Shown here: one piece after another, positions 21,093-29,800 of the stretch
Layout of the letters: each line of letters opens with the position of its first letter
Position numbering within the stretch: position 1 is the first letter of the stretch
DNA from: Pseudomonadota bacterium
Lineage (GTDB): Bacteria > Pseudomonadota > Alphaproteobacteria > Sphingomonadales > Govanellaceae
Assembly: GCA_003577275.1 (NCBI GenBank)
Contig: QEVO01000006.1
Coordinates: forward strand, 1 to 64,000
Direction of reading: 5' to 3'
Length of the DNA: 64,000 nucleotides
Made by a program: the position numbers and the translations under genes
The notes under the pieces: generated by a model
What the model was told of the DNA's origin: nothing
What the model saw: only the letters and a program-made list of their open reading frames with translations
The model's database searches: none

Positions 21093-22438
21093 TGGGCACT
21101 TTCGCACAAGACAGTTTCACCGATGCCAACGGCACCAATCTAACCGGCCATACCGGTGAAGTGGGTGCAACCTGGGCGAAGCTTACCGGGTACACGGGCA
21201 ATCTCTATATCAACGGCAACGTCCTTGAGAACGAAGACGGCAGCGATGCCGATGCAGCCTACTACACCAGCGGCGCGCCGGCGAGCTCCGATTATGATGT
21301 CGAGGCTGATTATACCTGGGTAAACAGCCAGCTTTGCGACTGGCGCGTCTGCGGGCGCATCGACACGTCGAATGGCAATTACTATTCCTTCTACTATCGG
21401 CGCGGCAGCAATACCTATCGCTTAACCAAGCGGGTGAGCGGCACGACAACAACGCTGGCCAGCGCATCCGGCAGCAGCCCCAATAGCGGCGACTGGCTGA
21501 ACCTCCGGCTCAACCTTAATGGAAGTACCCTGGAAGGGTTTGCAAATGACGTCTCCGTTCTGACTGCAACCGACTCTACAATCACGGCTGCCGGCAAAGT
21601 TGGCGTTGCAGCCACGTCCACAGGCGTCAGCGGTCCGCGCATTCGGTGGAATAACTTCCTGGCCACCGAGGCGGGCGGCAGTGAATTATCCGTAACGAAA
21701 GCCTGCGCGGTGGAAAGCGGCGCTAGTCTGGCTAAAACCGCCACCGCGCCGGTGGAAAGCACGGCCACCATCGCCTTTACGCCAGCTTTCTTGCTGCAAT
21801 GGGCGGCGGCGATAGAGAAGCTGTCGCCGCTGGCGTTTGAGAGTGTAACGGCGATATCGAGTCACTACGCCAGCGCCGTCGAGGCGGCGGCTGATATGCG
21901 GCAGGTGGCGGCGCTGTGGGTAGAGAACGGGCTGACGATCGAGGCCGAGCGCATCGCTAATATCGCCTGGACCCTCACCGTCGCCCGCGCCGCCGGCACG
22001 CCGGTGGAATTTTCCGCCAACGTGGCGGCCGCGCAAGGCTTGCCGGTGGAATGGGCCGGCGAAGCGATCTTTGAAATCACGGCGGCACTGCCCATCGAGC
22101 ATGGCGCGGAGGTAAAAGCCACACGCGCTCTGCCGGCCGAGGGGCTGCATACCGTCATTCTGGCCGAGCCGCTGCCCCTCGACCTTCTCGCTGACGCCTT
22201 CGCCTCGCGCGAGATCGTTTTCGAGGCGCTGAAGAAAGTCAGCGCCCACGGCGACCTGCCGGCCGACTGGTCGGCGCTCATGATCGTGTCCGAAACCGTG
22301 CCCGTCGAATGGGACGGCCAGGCCGTGTTCCTGGATGGCAAAGCGCGGCTCTTGAAAGCCGATAAGCGCGGCCGCGTCTTTGCCTCGTCCGGCCGCGCCC
22401 GGCTGTTTCCCAACCGCCGCAAAGACAAACTGACCTGA
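21092..22438 (+). CDS. Large structural protein with concanavalin-like N-terminus
   Basis: 448 residues from GTG 21092. Residues 1-190 form a jelly-roll/LamG-type unit (FTDANGTNLTGHTGEVGATW ... RLNLNGSTLEGFANDVSVLT ... AGKVGVAATS). Residues 205-410 are built of degenerate modules of about 25-30 residues with recurring VE-x-A and PVEW-x-G patterns. This looks like a head fibre or surface decoration that binds carbohydrates. There is no Mu counterpart at this place. Confidence 0.65.
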   Translation: MGTFAQDSFTDANGTNLTGHTGEVGATWAKLTGYTGNLYINGNVLENEDGSDADAAYYTSGAPASSDYDVEADYTWVNSQLCDWRVCGRIDTSNGNYYSFYYRRGSNTYRLTKRVSGTTTTLASASGSSPNSGDWLNLRLNLNGSTLEGFANDVSVLTATDSTITAAGKVGVAATSTGVSGPRIRWNNFLATEAGGSELSVTKACAVESGASLAKTATAPVESTATIAFTPAFLLQWAAAIEKLSPLAFESVTAISSHYASAVEAAADMRQVAALWVENGLTIEAERIANIAWTLTVARAAGTPVEFSANVAAAQGLPVEWAGEAIFEITAALPIEHGAEVKATRALPAEGLHTVILAEPLPLDLLADAFASREIVFEALKKVSAHGDLPADWSALMIVSETVPVEWDGQAVFLDGKARLLKADKRGRVFASSGRARLFPNRRKDKLT

Positions 22439-22448
22439 GGAGATCACC

Positions 22449-23207
22449 ATGCCGCTCGCCGCCTCCGACATCGTCTTTCTGGGCTCCGCCGTCATGCCGG
22501 AAAACGACGCCACGACGCAAATCGGCGGCGCGGTGGCGGCGGCCGTCTCGGTGGTCTTTACCGACCTTGACGCCAACGGCACGGTGGAGGTGATCTCCAC
22601 CAACGCCGCCGACACCATGAACCTGACGGTCTATGGCCGCAACGCCGCCGGCGAGATCGTGTCGGAAACCAAGGCTTTGAACGGCACGACGGTGGTGTCG
22701 TTCACCACCACCTTCAAGCGCTTGATGAAGGCGGTGCTCGCCTCCGCCGCCGCCGGCACGGTGACGCTCAGGAAAGCCTCCGCCGCCGGCGATCTGATGG
22801 AGTTTTTGCCCGGCATCACCGAGGTGCGCCGGGTGTTCTATGACGTGGCGGCGGACGTCGCCGGCGGCAGCACGCGCAAGTTCTATGAAAAGATTTTCGC
22901 CAAGAACAAGCATGCCGGCGACGCGCTGACCAACGCAAAAATCTCGCTGCCCACCAATCCGGGGGGCAAGATCGCGTTCGCGCTCGAAGCCGCGCTCGAT
23001 GGATCGGACACCAATGGCGCCGGCAACAACCGGCAGGTGGCGCCAGGGGGCTATACCTTCACCACGGCGGAGAAAAACGTCGCCAACAGCGGCAACCACA
23101 GCCCAACCAAGGTGCAAGGCATCTGGCTGGAGCTCCAGCTTGCCGCCGGCGCGGCGGCGGCGGCGGAGACCTTTGAGATCAAGGAAATGGGGACCAACGC
23201 CGCATGA
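22449..23207 (+). CDS. Phage structural protein, 252 residues
   Basis: Starts 10 bases after the previous stop behind GAGGAGA. The product is beta-rich with many Ala, Thr and Gly (VVFTDLDANGTVEVISTNAA, TLRKASAAGDLMEFLPG). It resembles the capsid-associated or tail-surface proteins found between coat and gp36 genes in siphovirus Mu-like phages. Exact role unknown. Confidence 0.65.
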   Translation: MPLAASDIVFLGSAVMPENDATTQIGGAVAAAVSVVFTDLDANGTVEVISTNAADTMNLTVYGRNAAGEIVSETKALNGTTVVSFTTTFKRLMKAVLASAAAGTVTLRKASAAGDLMEFLPGITEVRRVFYDVAADVAGGSTRKFYEKIFAKNKHAGDALTNAKISLPTNPGGKIAFALEAALDGSDTNGAGNNRQVAPGGYTFTTAEKNVANSGNHSPTKVQGIWLELQLAAGAAAAAETFEIKEMGTNAA

Positions 23208-23215
23208 TGTTGGGA

Positions 23216-23264
23216 TCAGATGTCAGATATCAGATGTCAGATGTCAGATGTCAGATGTCAGAGG
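23216..23264 (+). repeat. Seven tandem copies of a TCAGATG heptamer
   Basis: Six units TCAGATG (one reads TCAGATA) plus a seventh variant TCAGAGG, with period 7, in the 139-base gap between the structural gene ending at 23207 and the gp36-like gene. It is clearly unlike the GC-rich surroundings. It lies outside coding sequence, so copy-number change would alter only the spacer before the next gene. Confidence 0.9.
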
Positions 23265-23346
23265 GCGGCCGGTCGGGCGTTCTACGGATTGGCGGCGGAT
23301 CGCAGATGCCGTCGCCGGGGCACTCGCTTGGGGGTGAGAGGTAGTG

Positions 23347-24078
23347 ATGTCAGCACTCGTTAAACAGCCATCCGAAGATCTGTTGTACGACCTGCCGGTG
23401 GGCGAGATCGGCGCGGCGGCGATCACCGCCGTTACCTCCCTTGTGGCGACGGCGAAGGGATTGGTGGCGCAGGTTGCGCCGCTCACGGTGGATAGCCCAA
23501 CATTCTCCGGCAATGTGGTGCAGTTCCGCGTGCTCGGAGGCACCGACGGCGAGCTTTATCTGATCACCGTCAAGGCGACGCTCGATACCGGCGGCGCGGT
23601 GGAGGCCGAGGGCGAGCTGCGCGTCCTTGACCTTTCCTGGACGCTGCCCGGCGATCCGGGCGGCTCCTACATCTCCCCGCAAGGCTATGTGGATCGTTTC
23701 GGGCTCTCAGAGCTGGTGCGGCTCACCGACGAAGCCGCCGCCGGCCGGGTGGATAAGGGCGCGCTTTACGCCGCGCTCAGTGACGCCACGGCGGAAATCG
23801 ATGCTTATCTTACCAAGCGCTACGCCACGCCGCTCTCCCCGATCCCGGCGCTGATTACCCAGCTTGCCGCCGACATGGCGCGCTACAAGCTCCATGCCGA
23901 TATCGCCTCGGAGTCGGTGATCGCGCGCTACCGCGACGCCGTGCGCACCCTGGAGCGCCTGGCGCAGGGCCTGGCGGTGTTGCCGGGCGCGGCGGTGGTG
24001 ACGGGCGGCGGATCGGCCACGCCCGCTGTGAGCGCGCCCGACGGCGTCTTTACCCGCGACACGCTGGAGGGCTTTTGA
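23347..24078 (+). CDS. Fusion of Ig-like domain with DUF1320 (Mu gp36)
   Basis: 243 residues from ATG 23347 (GTG one codon before is possible). Residues 1-97 are a beta-sandwich type domain (LTVDSPTFSGNVVQFRVLGG, TDGELYLITVKATLDTGG). Residues 105-190 are DUF1320: YISPQGYVDRFGLSELVRLT ... AEIDAYLTKRYATPLSPIPA ... ADMARYKLH, a head-completion (head-tail connector) protein. In Mu gp36 is only about 140 residues; the N-terminal addition is the odd part. Confidence 0.85.
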   Translation: MSALVKQPSEDLLYDLPVGEIGAAAITAVTSLVATAKGLVAQVAPLTVDSPTFSGNVVQFRVLGGTDGELYLITVKATLDTGGAVEAEGELRVLDLSWTLPGDPGGSYISPQGYVDRFGLSELVRLTDEAAAGRVDKGALYAALSDATAEIDAYLTKRYATPLSPIPALITQLAADMARYKLHADIASESVIARYRDAVRTLERLAQGLAVLPGAAVVTGGGSATPAVSAPDGVFTRDTLEGF

Positions 24079-24566
24079 TGACCGCCGCCCTACACATCAC
24101 CATCGACGACGCGGCGGTCAAGGGCGCGCTCACCCGCTTAATCGCTGCCGGGCAATCCCTGCATGCGCCCATGGATGAAATCGGCGCAAGCTTGCTGGCC
24201 TCCACGCAACAGCGCTTTGAAGAGGGCAAGTCGCCCACCGGTACGCCATGGAAGCCATCCATCCGCGCCAGCCGCGACGGCGGCGTGACGCTGGTGGATC
24301 GCGGCCATCTGAGCGACAGCATGACGCACCGCGCCAGCGACACTGAGGTCGAGGTCGGCACCAACGTGCTCTATGCCGCCGTGCATCAGTTCGGCGCGAC
24401 GATTAACGCCAAGACGTCAAAGGGTCTGCGCTTCAAGATCGGCGATAAGTTCATCACCAAGCAATCGGTAACCATTCCGGCGCGGCCGTTTTTGGGCATC
24501 TCCGAGGATGACGCAGCGGAAATCCAGGAAATCCTGGCCGACCATTTAAGGGAGGCCGTGGCATGA
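24078..24566 (+). CDS. Virion morphogenesis protein, Mu gpG / P2 gpS-like
   Basis: 162 residues from ATG 24078, overlapping the previous stop by one base; TTG 24075 is in frame but less likely. Family marks are FEEGKSPTGTPWKPS, LVDRGHLSDSMTHRASDTEV and YAAVHQFGATINAKT, then IPARPFLGIS at the end. It is a tail completion/connector protein. In Mu the gpG gene follows gpF directly, before the protease gene; here it lies with gp36 and gp37. Confidence 0.9.
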   Translation: MTAALHITIDDAAVKGALTRLIAAGQSLHAPMDEIGASLLASTQQRFEEGKSPTGTPWKPSIRASRDGGVTLVDRGHLSDSMTHRASDTEVEVGTNVLYAAVHQFGATINAKTSKGLRFKIGDKFITKQSVTIPARPFLGISEDDAAEIQEILADHLREAVA

Positions 24567-24976
24567 GGATCGGCCCCGTCATCGACAAGCTCGACGGCCT
24601 GAAGGCGTTCCGCCAGGTGGATGGCGCGCTGGCCATGGCCGACCTTCGCCAAGTATTGAAATCCGCGCCGGCGGCCTTCGTCGTCCCCACCGCCGAACGC
24701 GCCGGAGAAAACCGGCTCGCCGGCGCGCACGATCAGAAGATCGACGTCGGTTTTACCGTGGTGGTGGCGATCGCGGCGGCCGCGCGCGCAACGGACAGCG
24801 TGCCGGAGAACCTGCACGATTTAACGACAGCAGTGCGCGACGCGCTTACCGGCTGGACGCATCCCGACATGGCGAGCGCCACCGAATATGGCGGCGGCCA
24901 GATCATCAATCTGACCGGCGGCTATCTGTTCTGGCGGCTGGATTTTCGCGCCCGCTATCACTTTAGAAAGGTCTGA
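24563..24976 (+). CDS. Tail terminator-like protein, DUF1834 / Mu gp37
   Basis: 137 residues, ATGA-coupled to the gpG-like gene. The segments AFVVPTAERAGENRLAG, FTVVVAIAAAARATDS and GGYLFWRLDFRARYH are typical of gp37-like tail terminators, which cap the tail tube and join it to the head. Confidence 0.85.
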   Translation: MRIGPVIDKLDGLKAFRQVDGALAMADLRQVLKSAPAAFVVPTAERAGENRLAGAHDQKIDVGFTVVVAIAAAARATDSVPENLHDLTTAVRDALTGWTHPDMASATEYGGGQIINLTGGYLFWRLDFRARYHFRKV

Positions 24977-24980
24977 TCCC

Positions 24981-25181
24981 ATGACACACGACGCACCGAC
25001 CAAACCCGCCCCGCGCGACGGCAACGGATTCCTGTTGGCCAGCGACGGCTTGCCGCAAAGCCCGCATGCCCGCGCCGCCGCGCTGGCGGCCAAGGGCAAG
25101 AAAACCGATCCCTTGGGGCTGGTCGGCGATGATCTCATCGCCGGTTATGCCCCCGCAAAACCCGCTTTAGAGAAGGAGTGA
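24981..25181 (+). CDS. Small hypothetical protein before tail tube
   Basis: 66 residues, unstructured-looking, rich in Ala, Pro and Lys (APRDGNGFLLASDGLPQSPH). The position corresponds to Mu gp38 (DUF2635), but the sequence does not clearly match that family. It ends 4 bases before the tail tube gene. Confidence 0.6.
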   Translation: MTHDAPTKPAPRDGNGFLLASDGLPQSPHARAAALAAKGKKTDPLGLVGDDLIAGYAPAKPALEKE

Positions 25182-25185
25182 TCCC

Positions 25186-26127
25186 ATGGCTGTCTCCGCC
25201 AAAAATCTGGTCATCCTGGCCAAGAAGGAAACCACCTATAAAACCGACGCCGCGCCGGTGGTGGCGACCGACGCCATCCTGACGCGCAATTTCCAGCCGG
25301 TGCCGCTGGAAGTGTCCGTATTGGAGCGGAACCTCGATCTGCCCACCGTTGGCGGATCGAAAGTCGCCATCACGCAGGCCCAGCAGCGCGTGCAGTTCGA
25401 GGTGGAGATCGCCGGCTCCGGCACGGCCGCCACCGCCGCCAAGTGGTCGCGGCTATTGGAAGCCTGCGGCATGGGGGCACCCGCGTCCTTGACCACGCCC
25501 ACGCGCAACGAACAGAAGTTCGCCGCCCCACCTTATTCTTCACTGACCATTTATCACCATTACGACAGCGAGCGGCGCAAAATGCTGGGCGCGCGCGGCA
25601 CCTTCGGCTTCAACTTCACCGCTGGCGCGTACCCCTTTTTATCGTTCGATTTTCTAGGGCTGCTGCCGACGGCGAACGCCTTTGACACCAGTGCGCCGGG
25701 CACGCCGGACTTCACCGCGTTCAAGGAACCGGTGGAGGTCAACACCGACAACACCACCTTCACATTGGATGGCTTCGCGGCGGTGCTGCGCTCCATCGAC
25801 GGCGCGGCCAACATCAACATCAACCGCCGCTCGCTCGTTGGCGCCGATTACATCAACCGCGGCAATCATGCGCTGACCGGCAACATCGTCATCGAAGCGC
25901 CCAATCTGGCGACCAAGGATTATCTCTCGACGCTGAAGGCAGGATCGGAAGTGGTGCTGGCGCTGCAGCATGGCACGGCAGCAGGCAACATCGTCAAGCT
26001 CGATGGCACCCACATTCAGTTGACGTCGGTCAGCGAGGGCAAGGAGGACGATATCCTGATGTTTAATTTAGGATACCGCGCCAACATCAGCACCGGCTAC
26101 GACGACATCCTCATCACTACCATGTAA
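25186..26127 (+). CDS. Phage tail tube protein (siphovirus type)
   Basis: 313 residues. Begins SAKNLVILAKKETTYKTDAA and contains VALQHGTAAGNIVKLDGTHI and a C-terminal GYDDILITTM, features of major tail tube proteins of non-contractile tails. No sheath gene (Mu gpL) precedes it and no baseplate genes follow the tape measure, so the virion should have a flexible siphovirus tail like B3, D3112 or RcapMu. Confidence 0.85.
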   Translation: MAVSAKNLVILAKKETTYKTDAAPVVATDAILTRNFQPVPLEVSVLERNLDLPTVGGSKVAITQAQQRVQFEVEIAGSGTAATAAKWSRLLEACGMGAPASLTTPTRNEQKFAAPPYSSLTIYHHYDSERRKMLGARGTFGFNFTAGAYPFLSFDFLGLLPTANAFDTSAPGTPDFTAFKEPVEVNTDNTTFTLDGFAAVLRSIDGAANININRRSLVGADYINRGNHALTGNIVIEAPNLATKDYLSTLKAGSEVVLALQHGTAAGNIVKLDGTHIQLTSVSEGKEDDILMFNLGYRANISTGYDDILITTM

Positions 26128-26142
26128 AGGGGCTTTAAAATC

Positions 26143-26619
26143 ATGTTCAAGCTGGTAAAAGACACCACCTCCTGGTGGCCCGTGGCGTGGAACGGCGTGG
26201 CCGAGGATGGCAGCCTCGTCGAGAACCGCATCGAGGTGCAGTTCGTTCTGGTCGGCCGCAGCGAGTTTAAAAAAATGTTCCTCGCGCAAGCGGCGGAGGA
26301 CGAGGATGGCGATGACCGCGACCGCGCCGTGGCGGCGCGCATCATGCGCAACTGGCGCGGCATCGGCGACGAGGACGGCAAGCCCTTGCCGTTCACGCCG
26401 GAGTTTCGCGATCAGTGGCTCGATATCCCCACCGTGCCGGCCGCCGTGCTGGCGGCTTACGCCCGTCTGCTCATGGCCGCGCCGGAGGTGCGGGAAAAAA
26501 ACTTAAATCCGTCGCCCGCGCCTGGGCCGGCGGCGGCGCCGGCGGCGGGCGCGACACCACAGCCATCGCGGAAAGCCTCCGGCAATGGGGAACGCCGGAA
26601 GAAGACATCGCGCGGCTGA
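26143..26619 (+). CDS. Tail assembly chaperone, unshifted form
   Basis: 158 residues. Begins MFKLVKDTTSWWPVAWNGVA and continues with RIEVQFVLVGRSEFKKMFL, the tail assembly chaperone fold of lambda gpG type. The last 38 residues after the A-AAA-AAC site (26496-26502) are a Pro/Ala-rich tail without structure. It lies between tail tube and tape measure, the usual place for a frameshifted G/GT pair. Confidence 0.85.
   Translation: MFKLVKDTTSWWPVAWNGVAEDGSLVENRIEVQFVLVGRSEFKKMFLAQAAEDEDGDDRDRAVAARIMRNWRGIGDEDGKPLPFTPEFRDQWLDIPTVPAAVLAAYARLLMAAPEVREKNLNPSPAPGPAAAPAAGATPQPSRKASGNGERRKKTSRG
26496..26502 (+). promoter_or_regulatory. Slippery heptamer A-AAA-AAC for -1 frameshift
   Basis: In the chaperone frame the codons read GAA AAA AAC, so bases 26496-26502 form the canonical X-XXY-YYZ heptamer A-AAA-AAC. 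A -1 slip moves translation into the frame that runs to 26858. The sequence just downstream (26520-26555) is very rich in GGC/GCC and can fold, which would help pausing. Confidence 0.85.
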
Positions 26620-26858
26620 CCGGCGAGAAAGCCGGCGGCGGCATCGAAATTCCGCCCGATCAGGTGGAGGCGGTGACGCTGTTCTTCTCGCTCGCCACGC
26701 AGTGGCGGGAGGGGTTCTCGGGGCGGATCGGCTTGGATTACGCCGCCATCCGCCCCACCGCCGAAATGGCGGGCATCGAGCTGACGCCTGACTTGTTCCG
26801 GGATCTGCGGGCGATGGAAACGGAAGCGCTCAAGGTATGGAGTGAAAAGCGCACATGA
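26502..26858 (+). CDS. -1 frame extension of tail chaperone (GT-like, DUF1799-like)
   Basis: 118 residues translated after the slip, giving a fusion of about 238 residues with the first 120 codons of the gene at 26143. The part AIAESLRQWGTPEEDIARLT, VEAVTLFFSLATQWREGFSG and LFRDLRAMETEALKVW is DUF1799-like, the second tail chaperone domain. An ATG for independent start exists only at 26415, without ribosome site, so frameshifting is the sensible route. The stop overlaps the tape measure start (ATGA). Confidence 0.8.
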   Translation, partial: LKSVARAWAGGGAGGGRDTTAIAESLRQWGTPEEDIARLTGEKAGGGIEIPPDQVEAVTLFFSLATQWREGFSGRIGLDYAAIRPTAEMAGIELTPDLFRDLRAMETEALKVWSEKRT

Positions 26859-29800
26859 CGGAGCTGGCGGTCAGCGTACGCTTGAAAGCCGACGGCTCCG
26901 GCCTGGTCGGCGAGCTGCGCGTTTCCAAAGCTGAACTCGACAAGCTCGCCCAGGCGGCGAAGGGGGCGGGCGCATCCGCCGCCAAGGCGGGCGGCGACAT
27001 CGAGCGCGCCGGCGAGAAAACCCGCAAGGCCGGTCAAGCGGCGCGGCAGGCCAGTAGTGGATTTGGTGAGCTGAAAGCGCTGCTGGCCACCCTTGGCCTG
27101 GCGGCGATGGGACGCCAATTCCTGCAAGCCGCCGATAGCATGACCTTGATGCGCGGCCGGCTCGCCCTGGTGGTGCGGGAAGGCGAGAGCGTCGACGCGG
27201 TGTTTAATGATCTGTTCGGCCGCGCCCAGGATGCGCGGACGAATTTCGAGGCATTCAACACGACGTTCTTCCGCACTGCCTTGGCGCTCAAAGAACACAA
27301 GACCCTGGCGGGATCGGCGGTGGAGGTGACGACGCTGTTGTCCAAGGCAGCGCGGGTGGGCGGCGCGGGCATGGTGGAGATGAACGCCGGCTTGATGCAG
27401 CTTTCACAGGGCTTGTCCTCGGGGGAACTGCGCGGCGAGGAATTCCGCTCGGTGATGGAGAACATCCCCGGCGTGGCGCGAGCCATCGCCGCCGGGCTTA
27501 ACCTGCCGACGGCGGCACTACGCGACTTGGCGGAACAAGGCAAGCTGACCGCCGACGTCGTAGTGAACGCCCTGTTGCGGCAAAAAGACGCCATCGAGCG
27601 GGATTACGCCACCCTGCCGCGCACAGTGGGCGAAGCGTGGGTGCAGTTTAAAAACGAATTGGTCCGCATCGAGGATGAACAGAACCGCGCCACGGCGGCC
27701 ACCAGCGGCCTTGTGGACAGCATCGACAGCCTGCGCGGCTCTCTGACCAGCGCCGCGCCGGTCATCGCCGCCCTGGCTGTCGGCCTGGCCGATGGAGCGA
27801 CCTTCGCCGCCAATAATCTCGATGTGATTGTTTCGTTGACCACCGCCTATTTCACTTATCGCACGGCAGTGGTGGGGCTGACTGCGGCGGTGAATGTCGC
27901 CACTAAAGTCATGGCAATTTTCAATGGCACGCTGAAGGCTAGTCCGATCGGCCTGATCGCCACGGGGTTGAGCCTTGCTGCGGGCGCGTTGGTTTATTTC
28001 CAAACCAACACTGACAAAACCACCAATGCCCTGCTTGAACAAATAGAGGCACAGAAAGCCCTCAAAGAGGCATTGGACTCCGGGGCAATAGCAACAGAAG
28101 CAACAGCGAAAAGGAACCTCGACGCCGCCAAGGCCAGTCTTGAAGCTGCCCTCGCCACGCGTGAGGAAACAAAGGCCAGGCTCGAATCCGCCAAGGCAAT
28201 CCTTGAAGAACAGCACGCCAAGCTCCGCGCCGCCGCACTCACCTCCAAAGGACTGGTTGACCAGTATGCGGGCGGCCAGACCAAAGCGCAGGCAGAGGTT
28301 GATGCCCTACAAAAAAAGCTGGGGCTGGCGGATGAGGACATTGCCGTTACCGAAGACAACATAAAACGGCTCAATACGCTCATCAAAAATATCGGCAAGA
28401 GTGGCAAATCTGGCGGTGACGACGGCGGCATTACCTTTGGCCTCGGTAAATCCGAAAAAGATAAGATCATCTCCGACTATGAGGATGTGGCGGCGGCGCT
28501 GGACCCGGTGCTGCAACGGCAGTTCCAACTGGCCGAGGCGACGGGAAAGCTGAAGTCGGCGTTTGCCGCCGGCGTCATTGATCAGGGCACGCTTGATCGT
28601 CTGAAAGCCTTGGCGGAAACAAAGTTCGCCGCGCCGGATGCGGCCAAATGGATGGATGAGCAGGCCAAGGCCAGTCGGGAACAGCTTCGGCTGTTGGGCC
28701 TATCCACGCGCGAGCGGGAGATCGAAGAGGAAACGATCCGCCGGGTAAATGACGCCAAAAAAGACGGCGTCACCATAGAAGGGCAAAATTTAGAGATCGT
28801 CCGCCAGCAGGTGGCGGCGGAATATGACGTCGCCGCGGCGGCTGAAAAACGCCGGGAGGCGCAAAAGCGCGCTGGCGATGAGTTCAACAAGATTTGGGAA
28901 AACGCGGTCGAAAACGTGCAACGTACGCTGGCCGACACCATCGATGGCGTGCTGGGCGGTAAGATCAACAGCGTCAAGGATTTTTGGAAGGCGTTCATGA
29001 ACATCGGCCGCCGCGCCATCGCCGATACCCTGGCGGCGCTGGTGTTCACCGGCGGTAAAATACCAGAAGGATCATCGCTGGGCGGATTGGCGGGCGTTCT
29101 TACTTCCATCTTCGGCGGCAAAAAGAAGAAGCAGGAAAAAGAGGATGGGGATAGGGGCGCGTGGGTCAAGAAAATCGAAGATGATCTGGACATTGCGCCG
29201 AAGGATAAGCCCAAATTGGGCGCTTTCGGCGTCGGCTTGAAGGATGCTTTCACCCAGGCCGAGGAACTGTTAAAACCGCTGGCGGAAGGGCTTAAAAAGA
29301 CCTTTAAACCGCTGTTTGAAAGCTTCGGTAAAACCTTCAAGGGGGTGTTCGGGCGCAGCGTCGGCGAAGCTTTTGGCCGCGCCTTTGGCGGCGCGGGCGT
29401 CGGCACCATGGTGGCCGGCATCGGCAAGGCGCTGGGGATCAATCTTTCCACCACCGGATCGCAGATCGGCGGCGCTATTGGATCGTTCATTCCGATCCCC
29501 GGCGGCAATATAATCGGCTCGATCATCGGCGGCCTGGTGGGCAAGATGTTCGGCAAGACGCCGGTGGCGCGGGCCTCGTTCTCCACGGGGGCTGTCGATC
29601 CCGAAACCTACAAGCGCGGCAAGGCCGACACCGGCGTCGCCGTGGGGCTGGTGGGCGCGGCGCGGCAAGGGCTGGAGCAGATCGCCTCCACCCTTGGCGG
29701 CAGCATCGTCGAGGGCCTCGATCTCGGCGGGCTCGGCACGCGCAAGAAAAAGTACGTTTTCGATCCCGTTGGCCAGGGCAAGAAGTTCGGCAAGAACAAA

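Noticed and set aside
23216-23264. Heptamer array as a CRISPR or iteron origin
   Set aside because: Units are 7 bases with no spacers and no replication gene is near; it is a simple tandem repeat.
28582-29586. 334-codon open frame opposite the tape measure gene
   Set aside because: Low-complexity Pro/Ser-rich product without recognisable domains; the tape measure frame is certain.
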